Of a DNA stretch of 64,000 bases, positions 41,860-51,401 are shown piece after piece. The stretch's first letter is position 1. Each line of letters begins with the position of its first letter. A program made the translations under genes and the position numbers. The notes below the pieces were generated by a model that saw nothing but the letters and a program-made list of their open reading frames with translations, did no database searches and had not been told where the DNA came from. Source of the stretch: an uncultured Erythrobacter sp. (GTDB taxonomy: Bacteria > Pseudomonadota > Alphaproteobacteria > Sphingomonadales > Sphingomonadaceae); assembly GCA_947499095.1 (NCBI GenBank), contig CANMMR010000009.1, positions 1 to 64,000 on the forward strand, given 5' to 3'.

Positions 41860-44160
41860 TCACAGGCCTTCCGACAGGAGCGGCAGGCGGCGGAAGCGCA
41901 TGCCGGTAGCAGAATAGAGGGCGTTGGCAATCGCAGGCGCGGCGACGGCGGTGCCGAGTTCGCCCGGGTCGAACGGCTCGGCATCGCTCGGCACGAAGGC
42001 AACCTCGATCTCCGGACTGTCGGCTAGCGTCGGCAGGCCGAGTCCCGCCAAGCGATTGGGCGAGGGCTTGCCCTCGATGTAATTCACGCTCGACCCCGTC
42101 GCCAATGAGAGGCCGAACAGGAGCCCGCCCTCGATCTGCTGGCGGGCAATATCAAGATTGACGATCCGCCCGATGTCCACCGCCGCCTGGAGCCGCGTGA
42201 CCCGCAGCCCCCCTTCGCCAAGCGCGGCTTGCGCAACGCAGGCGATGCGGCCGGTTGCGCCGCCGATCGCCTCCATGCGGACCATCGCCAGACCCTGCCC
42301 GGTGCCGCGTCGCCCGCCGTCCCAATTCGCCATCTGCGTCGCGCGCCGCAACACGTCTGCCATGCGCGGCGCCTGGCCGAGCATGTCCATCCGGTAAAGC
42401 AGCGGATCGCGCCCCGCCTTCTCGGCCAGCTCGTCCATGAAGCATTCGGTGAAGAACGCCGTGTAGGCAGCCGAATTGCCGCGCATCGGGCCGGTCGGCA
42501 GGTCGATGCGAACGGGCATATGCTCCACTGCGACATTGGCGATTCCGTAGGGCGGCACCGCGCCCCGACAGGCGAGCGGATCGGCCTGACCCGCCGCCTC
42601 GCGCATGGCGGCTTCGGCCACGAGATTGTCGAACAGGCGGTAGCCCGTCTCGCGCATGGTCGCAGGGCTCGCAAGCTGGGCGCGCCAGGCGGCGATCCGT
42701 CCACCGGTCGCCGGCTGGAACGCCGCCGCCAATTCCGCGACGACGGGCGTTCGCGGCGGGACGGCCTGGAATTCCTGCACCCGTGGCCACATCAGCTGGA
42801 CCGGGCGGCCGATAGCCTTGGCGATCTGCACGACTTCGATCGCGTGGCGTTTGTCGAGCCGCGCATCGAAGCTGCCTCCGGCGGCGGTAGGGTAGAGCAC
42901 GACATCGCGCTCCGACAGGCCCGCCGCCTTCGCCGCCGCGCGCCGGGTGAATTCGGGCGCCTGCGAGGCGATCCACAGTTCGAGCTTGCCGTCCTCCAGC
43001 CGCGCCGTCGCGGTGGCGGTCTCGATGGTGGCGTGCACGGCCGGTGCGATCGAAAAGCGCGCTTCGAGATCGGGCTTGGCTAGCAATCCATTTGCGTCAC
43101 CGATGCTCGCGATCGCTTCCGGCTCGACCGTGCCGAAAGCCTCGTCCAGCAAGACTTCCGCCGCGGCGCTCTCCACCGGCGGCGGGCCGCTGAACACCGG
43201 GGCGAGCCGCTTCAGCGCCTGTTCGGCAATCCACCAGCTTTCGCCCACGGCCGCGAGATAGCGCTTCGAGCGCACCACGCCGACCAGCCCGCGCATGCCA
43301 GCGACCGCGTCCTCGGCGAATCGGCTGAGTTCCTGCGAGCCGGTCGGCGCATGGCGGATCGAGGCGTAGACCAGCCCCGGTAGGCGGATGTCGCCGGCGA
43401 ACAGGAAACTGCCGTCGACCTTGGCGGGCAAGTCGAGCCGGGGGAAAGCGAGCGGCGTGTCGGAATCGACTTCGGCGGGCGCTTCTGCCGCCGCTTCGAC
43501 GCGCAGGGGAGCCGGATCGGGCGGGTCGAATTCGGCGGCCTCCAGCACCAGTTCGCCGAAGCTGGCACTGTTCTCGCCATAGCGGACGAGGCCGCCCTCG
43601 ACTTCGCATTCCTCCCACTCGGCGTCCCAGCGGTCGGCGGCGGCCATAGCCAGCATCGCCCGAGCGCTGGCCGCCGCTTCGCGCAAAGGCAGCTCGAATG
43701 CCGCCAGCGAGGTTCCCCCGGCGGTGGCAATGAAGCGATTGCCGCGCGCGAAATTCTCCGCGAGCATGCTGCCCGGCTCATCCGCGAGGGACGGCAGGTT
43801 GGACCACATTTCCGCCCATTCGGCAGCCAGCGGGACGTTGGCATAGAGCCCGGCTGGCGGCACTGGCTCCACGCCCACTTGCCGCCAGTCCGCGCCGAGT
43901 TCCACCGCAACGACCTGCGCCAGCAGCGTTGTGACGCCCTGCCCCATTTCGAGTTGCGGCACCGCAACGGTCACCACTCCGTCGGTGCCAATGGTGAGCC
44001 AGCCGCCGAAATCGCGCTCGCCCCGGCCGGGGGTGAGCGGGCTGCCGTAATGCCGAGGCCATAGCCACCAGGCGACGGCAAGCCCGCCACCGACCGCCGC
44101 CCCGGCCACCAATTGGCGCCGGGTGACGGGCAGATCGCTCAGCTTTTCGCGCCAATCCAT
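41860..44160 (-). CDS. molybdenum hydroxylase large subunit (isoquinoline 1-oxidoreductase beta type)
   Basis: 766 residues. A twin-Arg signal (TRRQLVAGAAVGGGLAVAWW) at about 13-32 points to Tat export with loaded cofactor. The two AldOx/XDH repeats follow, with PQLEMGQGVTTLLAQ, LPAKVDGSFLFAGDI, QLMWPRVQEFQ and the C-terminal PGELGTAVAAPAIANALYSATG that holds the catalytic Glu. It uses a molybdopterin-cytosine cofactor. The small [2Fe-2S] partner is not adjacent. The gene overlaps mrp by 22 bases. Confidence 0.9.
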   Translation of the reverse strand: MDWREKLSDLPVTRRQLVAGAAVGGGLAVAWWLWPRHYGSPLTPGRGERDFGGWLTIGTDGVVTVAVPQLEMGQGVTTLLAQVVAVELGADWRQVGVEPVPPAGLYANVPLAAEWAEMWSNLPSLADEPGSMLAENFARGNRFIATAGGTSLAAFELPLREAAASARAMLAMAAADRWDAEWEECEVEGGLVRYGENSASFGELVLEAAEFDPPDPAPLRVEAAAEAPAEVDSDTPLAFPRLDLPAKVDGSFLFAGDIRLPGLVYASIRHAPTGSQELSRFAEDAVAGMRGLVGVVRSKRYLAAVGESWWIAEQALKRLAPVFSGPPPVESAAAEVLLDEAFGTVEPEAIASIGDANGLLAKPDLEARFSIAPAVHATIETATATARLEDGKLELWIASQAPEFTRRAAAKAAGLSERDVVLYPTAAGGSFDARLDKRHAIEVVQIAKAIGRPVQLMWPRVQEFQAVPPRTPVVAELAAAFQPATGGRIAAWRAQLASPATMRETGYRLFDNLVAEAAMREAAGQADPLACRGAVPPYGIANVAVEHMPVRIDLPTGPMRGNSAAYTAFFTECFMDELAEKAGRDPLLYRMDMLGQAPRMADVLRRATQMANWDGGRRGTGQGLAMVRMEAIGGATGRIACVAQAALGEGGLRVTRLQAAVDIGRIVNLDIARQQIEGGLLFGLSLATGSSVNYIEGKPSPNRLAGLGLPTLADSPEIEVAFVPSDAEPFDPGELGTAVAAPAIANALYSATGMRFRRLPLLSEGL

Positions 44161-45101
44161 GCGTCGAGCTTCGCGGCAATGTCGTGGAAGGGCTGGGCCA
44201 GCGCATCGTCGGTCGCGGCCGGCGGCGTGCCGCTGTCCCCGCCTTCGCGAATAGCGAGGTCGAGCGGGATGCGGCCGAGGAACGGCAATTCGAGCCGTCC
44301 GGCAGCCTCTTCCACTCCGCCCTTGCCGAAGGGATCGGAAACCTCGCCGCAATGCGGACAGGCATAGCCCGCCATATTCTCGACCAATCCGATGACCGGC
44401 ACGCCCGCCTGATCGAACAGCTGGCCGGCGCGCGCGGCGTCGATCAGCGCAAGGTCCTGCGGCGTCGAGACCAGCACGGCCCCCGCGGGCTTGAACTTCT
44501 GCAGCATGGTGAGCTGCACATCGCCCGTCCCCGGCGGGAGATCGACCAGCAGCAGTTCCGTATCGCCCCAATGCGCATCGACCAGCTGGGTCAGCGCGCC
44601 ACCCGCCATCGGCCCGCGCCAGGCGATCGCGCGGCCCGGCTCGACCAGATGCCCCATCGAAAGGACCGGCACGCCGTATCTGCTCGGCACAGGTTCCAGC
44701 TTTTCCTCGCGTGCCACCGGCTTCTGCCCCTGATTGCCGAGGATGACGGGCTGCGAGGGGCCGTAGATATCTGCATCGACCAGTCCGACCTTGCGGCCCC
44801 TGCGGGCTAGCGCGATGGCGAGGTTGGCAGTCAGTGTGGATTTGCCTACCCCGCCCTTGCCGCTGCCCACGGCGATCAGCTTGCGCGCGGTTCGCTCCGC
44901 CATCATGGCGACGCGGACTTCCGTCACGTTCTTCCGCTTTTCCAGAACCTCGCGGATGTCGGCTTCCAACGCCTCGCGCTCGCCGGCGCCCAGTCCGGAA
45001 GCATCGACAACGGCGATGGCGCGGCCTTTTGCGATGGCTAGGGAGGATACACGCGCTGCAATCGCTTGCGGAAACAGCGCTTTCGGATCGATCGAACTCA
45101 T
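44139..45101 (-). CDS. mrp: Mrp/NBP35-family Fe-S carrier ATPase
   Basis: 320 residues. An N-terminal MIP18-like part precedes the deviant Walker A GSGKGGVGKSTLTANLA, VDADIYGPSQP and the LLVDLPPGTGDVQLTM switch region. CPHC near residue 250 is the cluster-binding pair. Mrp (ApbC) carries and delivers Fe-S clusters. Coupling with the molybdenum hydroxylase may reflect cluster delivery to that enzyme system. Divergent from hflK, 75 bp away. Confidence 0.94.
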   Translation of the reverse strand: MSSIDPKALFPQAIAARVSSLAIAKGRAIAVVDASGLGAGEREALEADIREVLEKRKNVTEVRVAMMAERTARKLIAVGSGKGGVGKSTLTANLAIALARRGRKVGLVDADIYGPSQPVILGNQGQKPVAREEKLEPVPSRYGVPVLSMGHLVEPGRAIAWRGPMAGGALTQLVDAHWGDTELLLVDLPPGTGDVQLTMLQKFKPAGAVLVSTPQDLALIDAARAGQLFDQAGVPVIGLVENMAGYACPHCGEVSDPFGKGGVEEAAGRLELPFLGRIPLDLAIREGGDSGTPPAATDDALAQPFHDIAAKLDAWIGAKS

Positions 45102-45176
45102 GGGCAGCGCTGCTGTATCATCAAAAAGCGCCGTTCAACCCTGTTTTTCCGCCAAACCACACCTATAAGGAATGGC

Positions 45177-46361
45177 ATGAGAACATTGGACGGGTTCACC
45201 AACAGGATTTGGCTGGCGATGGCGGGCAAGAAGAGTCCGTGGGGAGACAAGGATAACGGTCCGGGCCGCGGCTCGAACGAGCCGACCGGAGATGGTGACG
45301 GCAAGAGCGGGGACAAGACCCGCGGGCCGCGCAATCCGTGGCTTCCGCCCGGATCCGGCGGCAATGACGGGCGCCGCTCGCCCAACATCGAGGACATCTT
45401 CAAGAACCGCGGCCCCGAAGGCCCGCGCCGCACCGGCGGTGGTGGTCCCGGCGGCCCGAATTTCCGCTTCCCGCAGCGCCCCGGCGGCAAGAGCTGGTTC
45501 CCGATCGCGGTCGTCGGCATCATCGCCCTCGGCCTGATCGCAACCAGTGTGCATCTCGTCGGGCCGCAGCAGCAGGCGGTGGTGAAGACGCTGGGTAACT
45601 TTACCCGGACGATGGAGCCTGGCCTCAATTTTTCCGCGCCCTTCCCGATCGAAATCGTGGACGTGGAAGACGTGCAGGGCGTGCGGACCGAGCGCATTCC
45701 GGGCAGCGACAGCCAGGTGAAACTGATCCTGACGGGCGACCAGAACCTCGTCGATCTGAGCTACATCGTGCGCTGGAACATCAGCGATCTCGCGGCCTTC
45801 AAGTTCAACGTGGTCGACCCCGTGGAAACTGTGAAGGAGGCGGCTGAAGCCGCGATGCGCGCCTCGGTCGCGGAGACCGAGCTCGACGAGACCTTCTCGG
45901 GTCAGGGCCGCGCCGCAATCGAGCAGGACGTGCGCGAACGCATGCAGCGCACACTCGACGGCTATCGTGCCGGCGTGCGCGTACTAGGTGTCGAGATCGA
46001 AAAGGCCGATCCGCCCGCACAGGTGGTCGATGCCTTCCGCGATGTGCAGGTGGCCGAACAGAATGCCGACGCCAACCGCAACCAGGCGCGCGGCTATGCG
46101 CAGCAGGTGCTGGCCCAGGCGCAGGGTGAAGCCGAAGCCTTCGACAAGGTGTACGAGGAATATCGCCTCGCCCCCGAAGTGACGCGCCAGCGCCTCTATT
46201 ACGAAACCATGGAGCGGGTTCTGAGCCAGACGCCCAAGACCATCGTGGAGACGGACAATGTGACGCCGTATCTCCCGCTTCCCGAAATCCGTCGCCGGGC
46301 CGACCAGTCGCAGCAACAGCAGCGGCCCTCGACGACCGTGACCGCGCCGGAGGGCCAGTAA
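45177..46361 (+). CDS. hflK: HflK, FtsH-modulating SPFH membrane protein
   Basis: 394 residues. A Gly/Pro-rich cytoplasmic N-terminus (about 15-95) with PNIEDIFKN is followed by a membrane helix (WFPIAVVGIIALGLIATSVHLVG) and the SPFH domain (QQQAVVKTLGNFTRTMEPGLNFSAPFP) with a C-terminal helical region. With HflC it forms the cage around FtsH. The ATG at 45177 has ATAAGGAA upstream. One base separates it from hflC. Confidence 0.95.
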   Translation: MRTLDGFTNRIWLAMAGKKSPWGDKDNGPGRGSNEPTGDGDGKSGDKTRGPRNPWLPPGSGGNDGRRSPNIEDIFKNRGPEGPRRTGGGGPGGPNFRFPQRPGGKSWFPIAVVGIIALGLIATSVHLVGPQQQAVVKTLGNFTRTMEPGLNFSAPFPIEIVDVEDVQGVRTERIPGSDSQVKLILTGDQNLVDLSYIVRWNISDLAAFKFNVVDPVETVKEAAEAAMRASVAETELDETFSGQGRAAIEQDVRERMQRTLDGYRAGVRVLGVEIEKADPPAQVVDAFRDVQVAEQNADANRNQARGYAQQVLAQAQGEAEAFDKVYEEYRLAPEVTRQRLYYETMERVLSQTPKTIVETDNVTPYLPLPEIRRRADQSQQQQRPSTTVTAPEGQ

Positions 46362-46362
46362 C

Positions 46363-47196
46363 ATGAGCACTTTCGTGCAAGACCACCGCAATACGCTGGT
46401 CGTGATCGGACTAGCGATCATCGCCCTGATGCTCAGCGCCTATGTGGTGCCGGAGGAAGAGCAAGCCGTCGTCATCCGCACGGGTAATCCCATCGGCACT
46501 GTCAATACGCCTGACGGCTCCAGCAATGCAGGCATCTACCTGCGCGTGCCCTTCGTCGACTCGGTACGCCGGATAGAGAAGCGGCTGCTCGACCTAGAAA
46601 TGAACGATGAGGAAGTGCTGAGCGCCGACCAGCAGCGCCTGCTGGTCAACGCCTACGCCCGCTTCCGCATCGTCGATCCGGTTCGCATGGTCGAACGCGC
46701 CGGCACGACCGACGGCGTCCGCAACGCGCTCGAGCCGATTCTCAACTCGGTGCTGCGCCAGGAACTTGGCCGCCGCACCTTCCAGTCGATGCTGACGGCG
46801 GAACGCGGCTCCGCGCTCGCCAATGTGCGGGAAAATCTCGACCGCCAGGCGCGCCAGTACGGCGCCGAAGTGGTCGACGTAAAGATCATGCGCACCGACC
46901 TGCCGGAAGCGCCGCTGCAATCGGCGTTCCGTCGCATGGAATCGGACCGTGAACGCGAAGCGCGCACGATCCGTGCGCAGGGTTCGCGCGACGCGCGGAT
47001 CATTCGCGCCGACGCCGATGCGGAGAGCGCCTCGATCTATGCCGATGCCTTCGGCAAGGATCCGGAATTCTACGATTTCTACCGCGCCATGCAGAGCTAT
47101 GACGCCACTTTCGCCGCGGAGAACGGCGGGGCGGAAAGCAACATCATCCTGTCGCCGGACAATGAGTATCTGCGGCAGTTCCGCGGACGTCGTTGA
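46363..47196 (+). CDS. hflC: HflC, FtsH-modulating SPFH membrane protein
   Basis: 277 residues, with an N-terminal membrane helix (TLVVIGLAIIALMLSAYVV) and the SPFH fold (EEEQAVVIRTGNPIGTVN, YARFRIVDPVRMVERAG) ending in the coiled-coil-rich EREARTIRAQGSRDARIIRADADAESASIYA stretch. Partner of HflK; both act on FtsH proteolysis of membrane proteins. The stop is followed by a 143-bp gap before degP. Confidence 0.96.
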   Translation: MSTFVQDHRNTLVVIGLAIIALMLSAYVVPEEEQAVVIRTGNPIGTVNTPDGSSNAGIYLRVPFVDSVRRIEKRLLDLEMNDEEVLSADQQRLLVNAYARFRIVDPVRMVERAGTTDGVRNALEPILNSVLRQELGRRTFQSMLTAERGSALANVRENLDRQARQYGAEVVDVKIMRTDLPEAPLQSAFRRMESDREREARTIRAQGSRDARIIRADADAESASIYADAFGKDPEFYDFYRAMQSYDATFAAENGGAESNIILSPDNEYLRQFRGRR

Positions 47197-47339
47197 CCGT
47201 TCGTCGAGCGTGCCCCGCGCCGTTCAAACGGCATTCAGCGCCGCAGCGCAGTCTGGCAGGCAGGAACCCGCAGCCCGCTGCTCGGTAAGTTCACCGAGTG
47301 GATGCGCCGCGCGACAGAAGTGAAGAGGATTACAAGGAC

Positions 47340-48884
47340 GTGAAGCCCGTGCGATATGCCTATTCCGTAACGAGTGCCCTTTTGGTCGGAGGCGCCGCGA
47401 TCACGCTCGCAACCGGCTATCCGGCAGGTGCCCAGGTGGCCCAGAACGACGATGCGCAGATGGCCCGCGTGGTCCCGCGCGCAGGGGCGCCCGAAAGCTT
47501 TGCCGAGCTCACCGCGCAGCTGCAGCCTGCCGTGGTCAACATCTCGACCCGCCAGCGGATCGAAGTGCAGCAGAACGCCAACCCCTTCGCCGGGACGCCC
47601 TTCGAAGGGCTGTTCGGCCGCCGTGGTCGCGGTCAGCAGCAGGACGAGCCGCAGTATCGCGAGGGGCAGTCGCTCGGCTCAGGCTTCGTCATCTCGGCCG
47701 ACGGCTATGTCGTCACCAACAACCACGTCGTCAGCCCGACCGGGCGCGGCACGGTGGAAGAGATCACCGTCACCATGCCCGACGGCACCGAATACGAAGC
47801 GGATCTCGTCGGCACCGACGCGCAGTCCGACCTTGCCGTGCTCAAGGTGAACCGGCGCGAGGCCTTCCCCTATGTCGAATTCGGCGACAGCCGTCAGGCG
47901 CGCCCGGGCGACTGGGTGGTCGCGATCGGCAATCCCTTCGGCCTCGGCGGCACGGTGACCAGCGGGATCGTCTCCGCGATCCAGCGCAACACCGGGTCCG
48001 GCGGCGCCTACGACCGCTATATCCAGACCGATGCCGCCATCAATCGCGGCAATTCGGGCGGCCCGCTGTTCGACATGCAGGGCAATGTGATCGGCATCAA
48101 CAATGCCATCTTCTCGCCCTCCGGCGGCAGTGTCGGCATCGGCTTCGCCATTCCGGCGGAAATCGCCGCACCGATCGTCCAGAAGCTGCGTGATGGGGTG
48201 GAGATCGAACGCGGCTATCTTGGCGTCAACATCGCGCCTGTCAGCGACGACGTGGCCGATTCGCTCGGCCTCGACCGCAATCGCGGCGAGATCGTGCAGT
48301 CGGTCCAGTCTGGCCAAGCAGCCGATCGTGCCGGCCTCGAAGCCGGCGATATCGTGATCGGCGTGAACAATCGCGAAGTGACGCCCGAGCAGACCCTGTC
48401 CTTCCTGGTCGCGAATATCGCGCCGGGCACCACCGTGCCGATCGAGCTGATCCGCAACGGCGAACGCCGCCGGATCAATGTGACCGTCGGTAAGCGCCCG
48501 AGCGAAGACGAGTTGCGTCAGCAGCAGATGTTCGATCCGGACATGGACGACGAGGAAGAGATGCAGCCGGGCGAGAACGAGGTGATCGAAGAACGCCTTG
48601 GCCTCCAGCTACTGCCGATCACAGCGCAGATCGCTCGCCAGTTGGGTGTGAGCGCGGATACGCAGGGCCTCGCCGTCGCCGGCGTGAACCCCAATTCCGA
48701 CGCCGCCCGTAAGGGCCTCCAGCGCCGCGACATCATCCTGTCGGCCAATTATCGCCCGGTCGCGACGCTCTCGCAGCTCGAAGGCATCGTGAACGAAGCC
48801 GAGCGCGAGGGCCGCGAAGCGGTGCTTCTGCGTGTCCAGCGCAGCGGCCGTCCGCCGCAATATGTCGCGGTACGGCTGCGCTAA
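47340..48884 (+). CDS. degP: DegP/HtrA-family periplasmic serine protease
   Basis: About 514 residues from a GTG at 47340 that yields KPVRYAYSVTSALLVGGAA, a normal signal peptide. GTG at 47298 (longer) and 47349 are alternatives. The catalytic triad is His in VTNNHVV, Asp in QSDLAVLKV and Ser in NRGNSGGPLF. Two PDZ domains follow (RGYLGVNIAPVSDDVAD and ERLGLQLLPITAQ). It degrades or refolds misfolded envelope proteins. A strong terminator follows. The gene order after hflKC is common in sphingomonads. Confidence 0.94.
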   Translation: MKPVRYAYSVTSALLVGGAAITLATGYPAGAQVAQNDDAQMARVVPRAGAPESFAELTAQLQPAVVNISTRQRIEVQQNANPFAGTPFEGLFGRRGRGQQQDEPQYREGQSLGSGFVISADGYVVTNNHVVSPTGRGTVEEITVTMPDGTEYEADLVGTDAQSDLAVLKVNRREAFPYVEFGDSRQARPGDWVVAIGNPFGLGGTVTSGIVSAIQRNTGSGGAYDRYIQTDAAINRGNSGGPLFDMQGNVIGINNAIFSPSGGSVGIGFAIPAEIAAPIVQKLRDGVEIERGYLGVNIAPVSDDVADSLGLDRNRGEIVQSVQSGQAADRAGLEAGDIVIGVNNREVTPEQTLSFLVANIAPGTTVPIELIRNGERRRINVTVGKRPSEDELRQQQMFDPDMDDEEEMQPGENEVIEERLGLQLLPITAQIARQLGVSADTQGLAVAGVNPNSDAARKGLQRRDIILSANYRPVATLSQLEGIVNEAEREGREAVLLRVQRSGRPPQYVAVRLR

Positions 48885-48906
48885 GCTTCCTCGCGAATGG
48901 AATCAG

Positions 48907-48941
48907 AAAGGGCCTCCTGCCGAAATGGCGGGAGGCCCTTT
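48907..48941. terminator. strong hairpin terminator between degP and PBP1A genes
   Basis: AAAGGGCCTCCTGCC and GGCGGGAGGCCCTTT form a 15-bp stem (one T-G) with a five-base loop and A/T runs on both sides. It serves both convergent genes. Confidence 0.92.
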
Positions 48942-48956
48942 TGCTGTCTGCTCTAT

Positions 48957-51128
48957 CTATTGAGGCCGGATGACCGTTACCGTCGGGCTCGGTGAAGGTC
49001 GCGGGGTCCCGCGCGAAGCGCCACCGGTCGCCTCGTCGAGGAAGTCGTCGCCGACCGCCTGCGGTGCGCCATCGGCGCCGCGTCCTGGCTGCTGCGGTGC
49101 CTGCGGCTGACGCGGACGGTCGCCATCCCCGGGCTGCGGAAAGGCATCGCCGAAGGGATCGCGCCGCTCGCCATCCTCGCGGCCGGGCTCGATCAGATTG
49201 CCCTGCTCGTCGATGAAATAGTAATCGTCCGGATCGCCGAGCATGTATTCGTCATCCGGCTCCAGCTGCCATTCGGGCAATTGCAGGTCGGTGTCGAATT
49301 CCTCGACCGGCCGGTCTTTTACGGCATAGCGCATATAGGCGGCAAAAGCGCGCGCAGGTGCGGTGCCGCCCTGCAGCCCTGCGACCCGCGCATTGTCGTC
49401 CCGCCCCATCCATACGCCGGTGGTGATCCCGCTGGAAAAGCCGACGAAATAGCCGTCCTTGTTCGAGCTGGTCGTGCCGGTCTTGCCTGCCACAGGGCGC
49501 CCGATCTGCGCCGCACGGCCGGTGCCGGTGTTGACGGCCGTCTGCAACAGGTCGGTAATGCCCGCCGCGACATAGTCCGGCACCAGCTGGCTGCGCCGCG
49601 CATTCTGGTGCTGATAGAGCAATTCGCCTTCCGCCGTCGTCACCTTGACGATGCCATAGGGCTCGACCGACTGCCCTTTGGCAGAGATCGCTGCAAAGGC
49701 GCGGGTCATGTCGAGCAGGCGCACCTCGTTCGATCCCAGCACCATGGCCGGGTAGGTGTTGATCGGCGTCGTCACACCGAAACGCCGCGCCATCGAGGCG
49801 ACCGTGCCGAAGCCGACTTCATTGCCAAGCTGCGCCGCAACCGTGTTGATCGAATAGGCAAAAGCGGTGCGCAAATCGATCTCGCCGACATTGCGCCCGC
49901 TGGAATTGCGCGGGCTCCACCCGTCGATCGTAACCGGGGTGTCGACCACCCGGTCGCCCGGCGTGTAGCCCGCTTCCAGTGCGGCGAGGTAGACGAACAG
50001 CTTCCAGCTGGAGCCCGGCTGGCGCAGTGCATCGGTGGCGCGGTTGAAGCTGGTTTCGACATAGTCGGTGCCGCCCACCAGCGCCAGGATCGCCCCGTCG
50101 CGGTCGAGGCTGACCAGCGCACCCTGCGCACCGCCGGGCGTATTGCCCTGGATCGAAGCGGTCGCCGCGCGCTGCATGCCGACATCGAGGGTGGTCCAGA
50201 CCTCGATCGGCTCGAAGGTCTCGGGCAGCAGCATGTCGAGCTGCGGCAGCGCCCAGTCGGTAAAATAGCGGACCGAGTTCTGACCCTTTTCTTCCTTCAG
50301 CCTGACCGCCGAAGGATCGACGGTCACGTTGGAGGGGATGCGCCCCTGCTCCTTCATCAGCCGCAGCACCACGCTCGCCCGCCCGACGGCGGCATCGACA
50401 TCGGCGGTGGGCGAATAGCGGCTCGGTGCCTTCACGAGCCCGGCGATGATAGCAGCCTCGGCCACCGAGAGATCGGTCGCGGGATGGCTGAAGAACTTGC
50501 GGCTGGCGCTATCGATGCCGTAGGCCCCGCCGCCGAAGTAGACCTTGTTGAGATAGAGCTCGAGGATCTGCTCCTTCGAGAATTTCCATTCCAGCGCCAG
50601 CGCCAGGATCGCCTCGCGCGCCTTGCGGCCGAGGGAGCGATTGTTGTTGAGGAAAACGTTGCGCGCCAGCTGCTGCGTGATGGTCGAGGTCGCCGAGATC
50701 CGGTCGTCGCCGGTTACGCCTTCGTAAACCGCACGGGTCAGGCCATAGGGATCGATTCCGAAATGCGAATAATAACGGCGATCCTCGACCGAGATCATCG
50801 CATCCTTCATCACTTGCGGGATTTCGTCATGTGTGAGCCACTGGCCGAAGGACGGGCCGAGCTCGACGATTTCGGTACCGTCGCGCGCGCGCACGACGAT
50901 CGTCTGGGCGTTCTGCGTGGCGCGCAACTGGTAATAGCTCGGCATGGAGCGGGCGGCGAAGGCGACCGCCAGGCCCACGAAAACGACAGCGATGAGGCTC
51001 AAGACGGTGCCCCACAGGGCAATACGGCGCAGCCAGAGGCCTGCCCGGCCTGCGGGCCTGTCGGCGGCTGCGCGACGGGCTCTTTCGCTGCGGGCAGCCT
51101 GCTTGCGGCGGCTTCCTCTCTTTTCCAT
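48957..51128 (-). CDS. mrcA: penicillin-binding protein 1A (bifunctional transglycosylase/transpeptidase)
   Basis: 723 residues. A basic cytoplasmic tail and one membrane helix (ALWGTVLSLIAVVFVGLAVAFAA) precede the GT51 domain, with catalytic Glu in SVEDRRYYSHFG and STITQQLARNVFL. The transpeptidase domain shows the SxxK in QPGSSWKLF, the SxN in YSINTVAAQ and KTGTTSSN. The C-terminus is acidic and then Pro/Gln-rich. It polymerises and cross-links peptidoglycan. Convergent with degP. Confidence 0.94.
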   Translation of the reverse strand: MEKRGSRRKQAARSERARRAAADRPAGRAGLWLRRIALWGTVLSLIAVVFVGLAVAFAARSMPSYYQLRATQNAQTIVVRARDGTEIVELGPSFGQWLTHDEIPQVMKDAMISVEDRRYYSHFGIDPYGLTRAVYEGVTGDDRISATSTITQQLARNVFLNNNRSLGRKAREAILALALEWKFSKEQILELYLNKVYFGGGAYGIDSASRKFFSHPATDLSVAEAAIIAGLVKAPSRYSPTADVDAAVGRASVVLRLMKEQGRIPSNVTVDPSAVRLKEEKGQNSVRYFTDWALPQLDMLLPETFEPIEVWTTLDVGMQRAATASIQGNTPGGAQGALVSLDRDGAILALVGGTDYVETSFNRATDALRQPGSSWKLFVYLAALEAGYTPGDRVVDTPVTIDGWSPRNSSGRNVGEIDLRTAFAYSINTVAAQLGNEVGFGTVASMARRFGVTTPINTYPAMVLGSNEVRLLDMTRAFAAISAKGQSVEPYGIVKVTTAEGELLYQHQNARRSQLVPDYVAAGITDLLQTAVNTGTGRAAQIGRPVAGKTGTTSSNKDGYFVGFSSGITTGVWMGRDDNARVAGLQGGTAPARAFAAYMRYAVKDRPVEEFDTDLQLPEWQLEPDDEYMLGDPDDYYFIDEQGNLIEPGREDGERRDPFGDAFPQPGDGDRPRQPQAPQQPGRGADGAPQAVGDDFLDEATGGASRGTPRPSPSPTVTVIRPQ

Positions 51129-51291
51129 CGGTTGCGGGGTGCCCCTTCGCTGTAACCAGCATCCTGTGCGGCGCTATATCGTCGCCGGCATTGCATGGCG
51201 AGATCTAACTCAGAGTGAACGCCACGCCATCGCTCGCCCTTGCGCGGAACGTTTTTCCGCCACATTCTTCCACAGTTCGCTCAAAACTGTC

Positions 51292-51311
51292 CCAAAACGG
51301 GCACGTTTTGG
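51292..51311. repeat. inverted repeat upstream of the lyase-fold lipoprotein
   Basis: CCAAAACG, four bases, CGTTTTGG: a perfect eight-base dyad about 90 bp before the gene at 51402. It could be an operator. The rest of the 273-bp gap between PBP1A and this gene holds nothing else recognised. Confidence 0.5.
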
Positions 51312-51401
51312 CGCTGTGACGCACCGCGCTTATTGATCGTTAACCATTCTGAACGGAAACGCGGCTCGGGGGCGTCAATGCCGCGTTGCAGATCGCGACC
51401 G

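Noticed and set aside
49281-51155. 624-codon open frame opposite PBP1A
   Set aside because: It is antisense to a complete bifunctional penicillin-binding protein and has a composition typical of reversed coding DNA.
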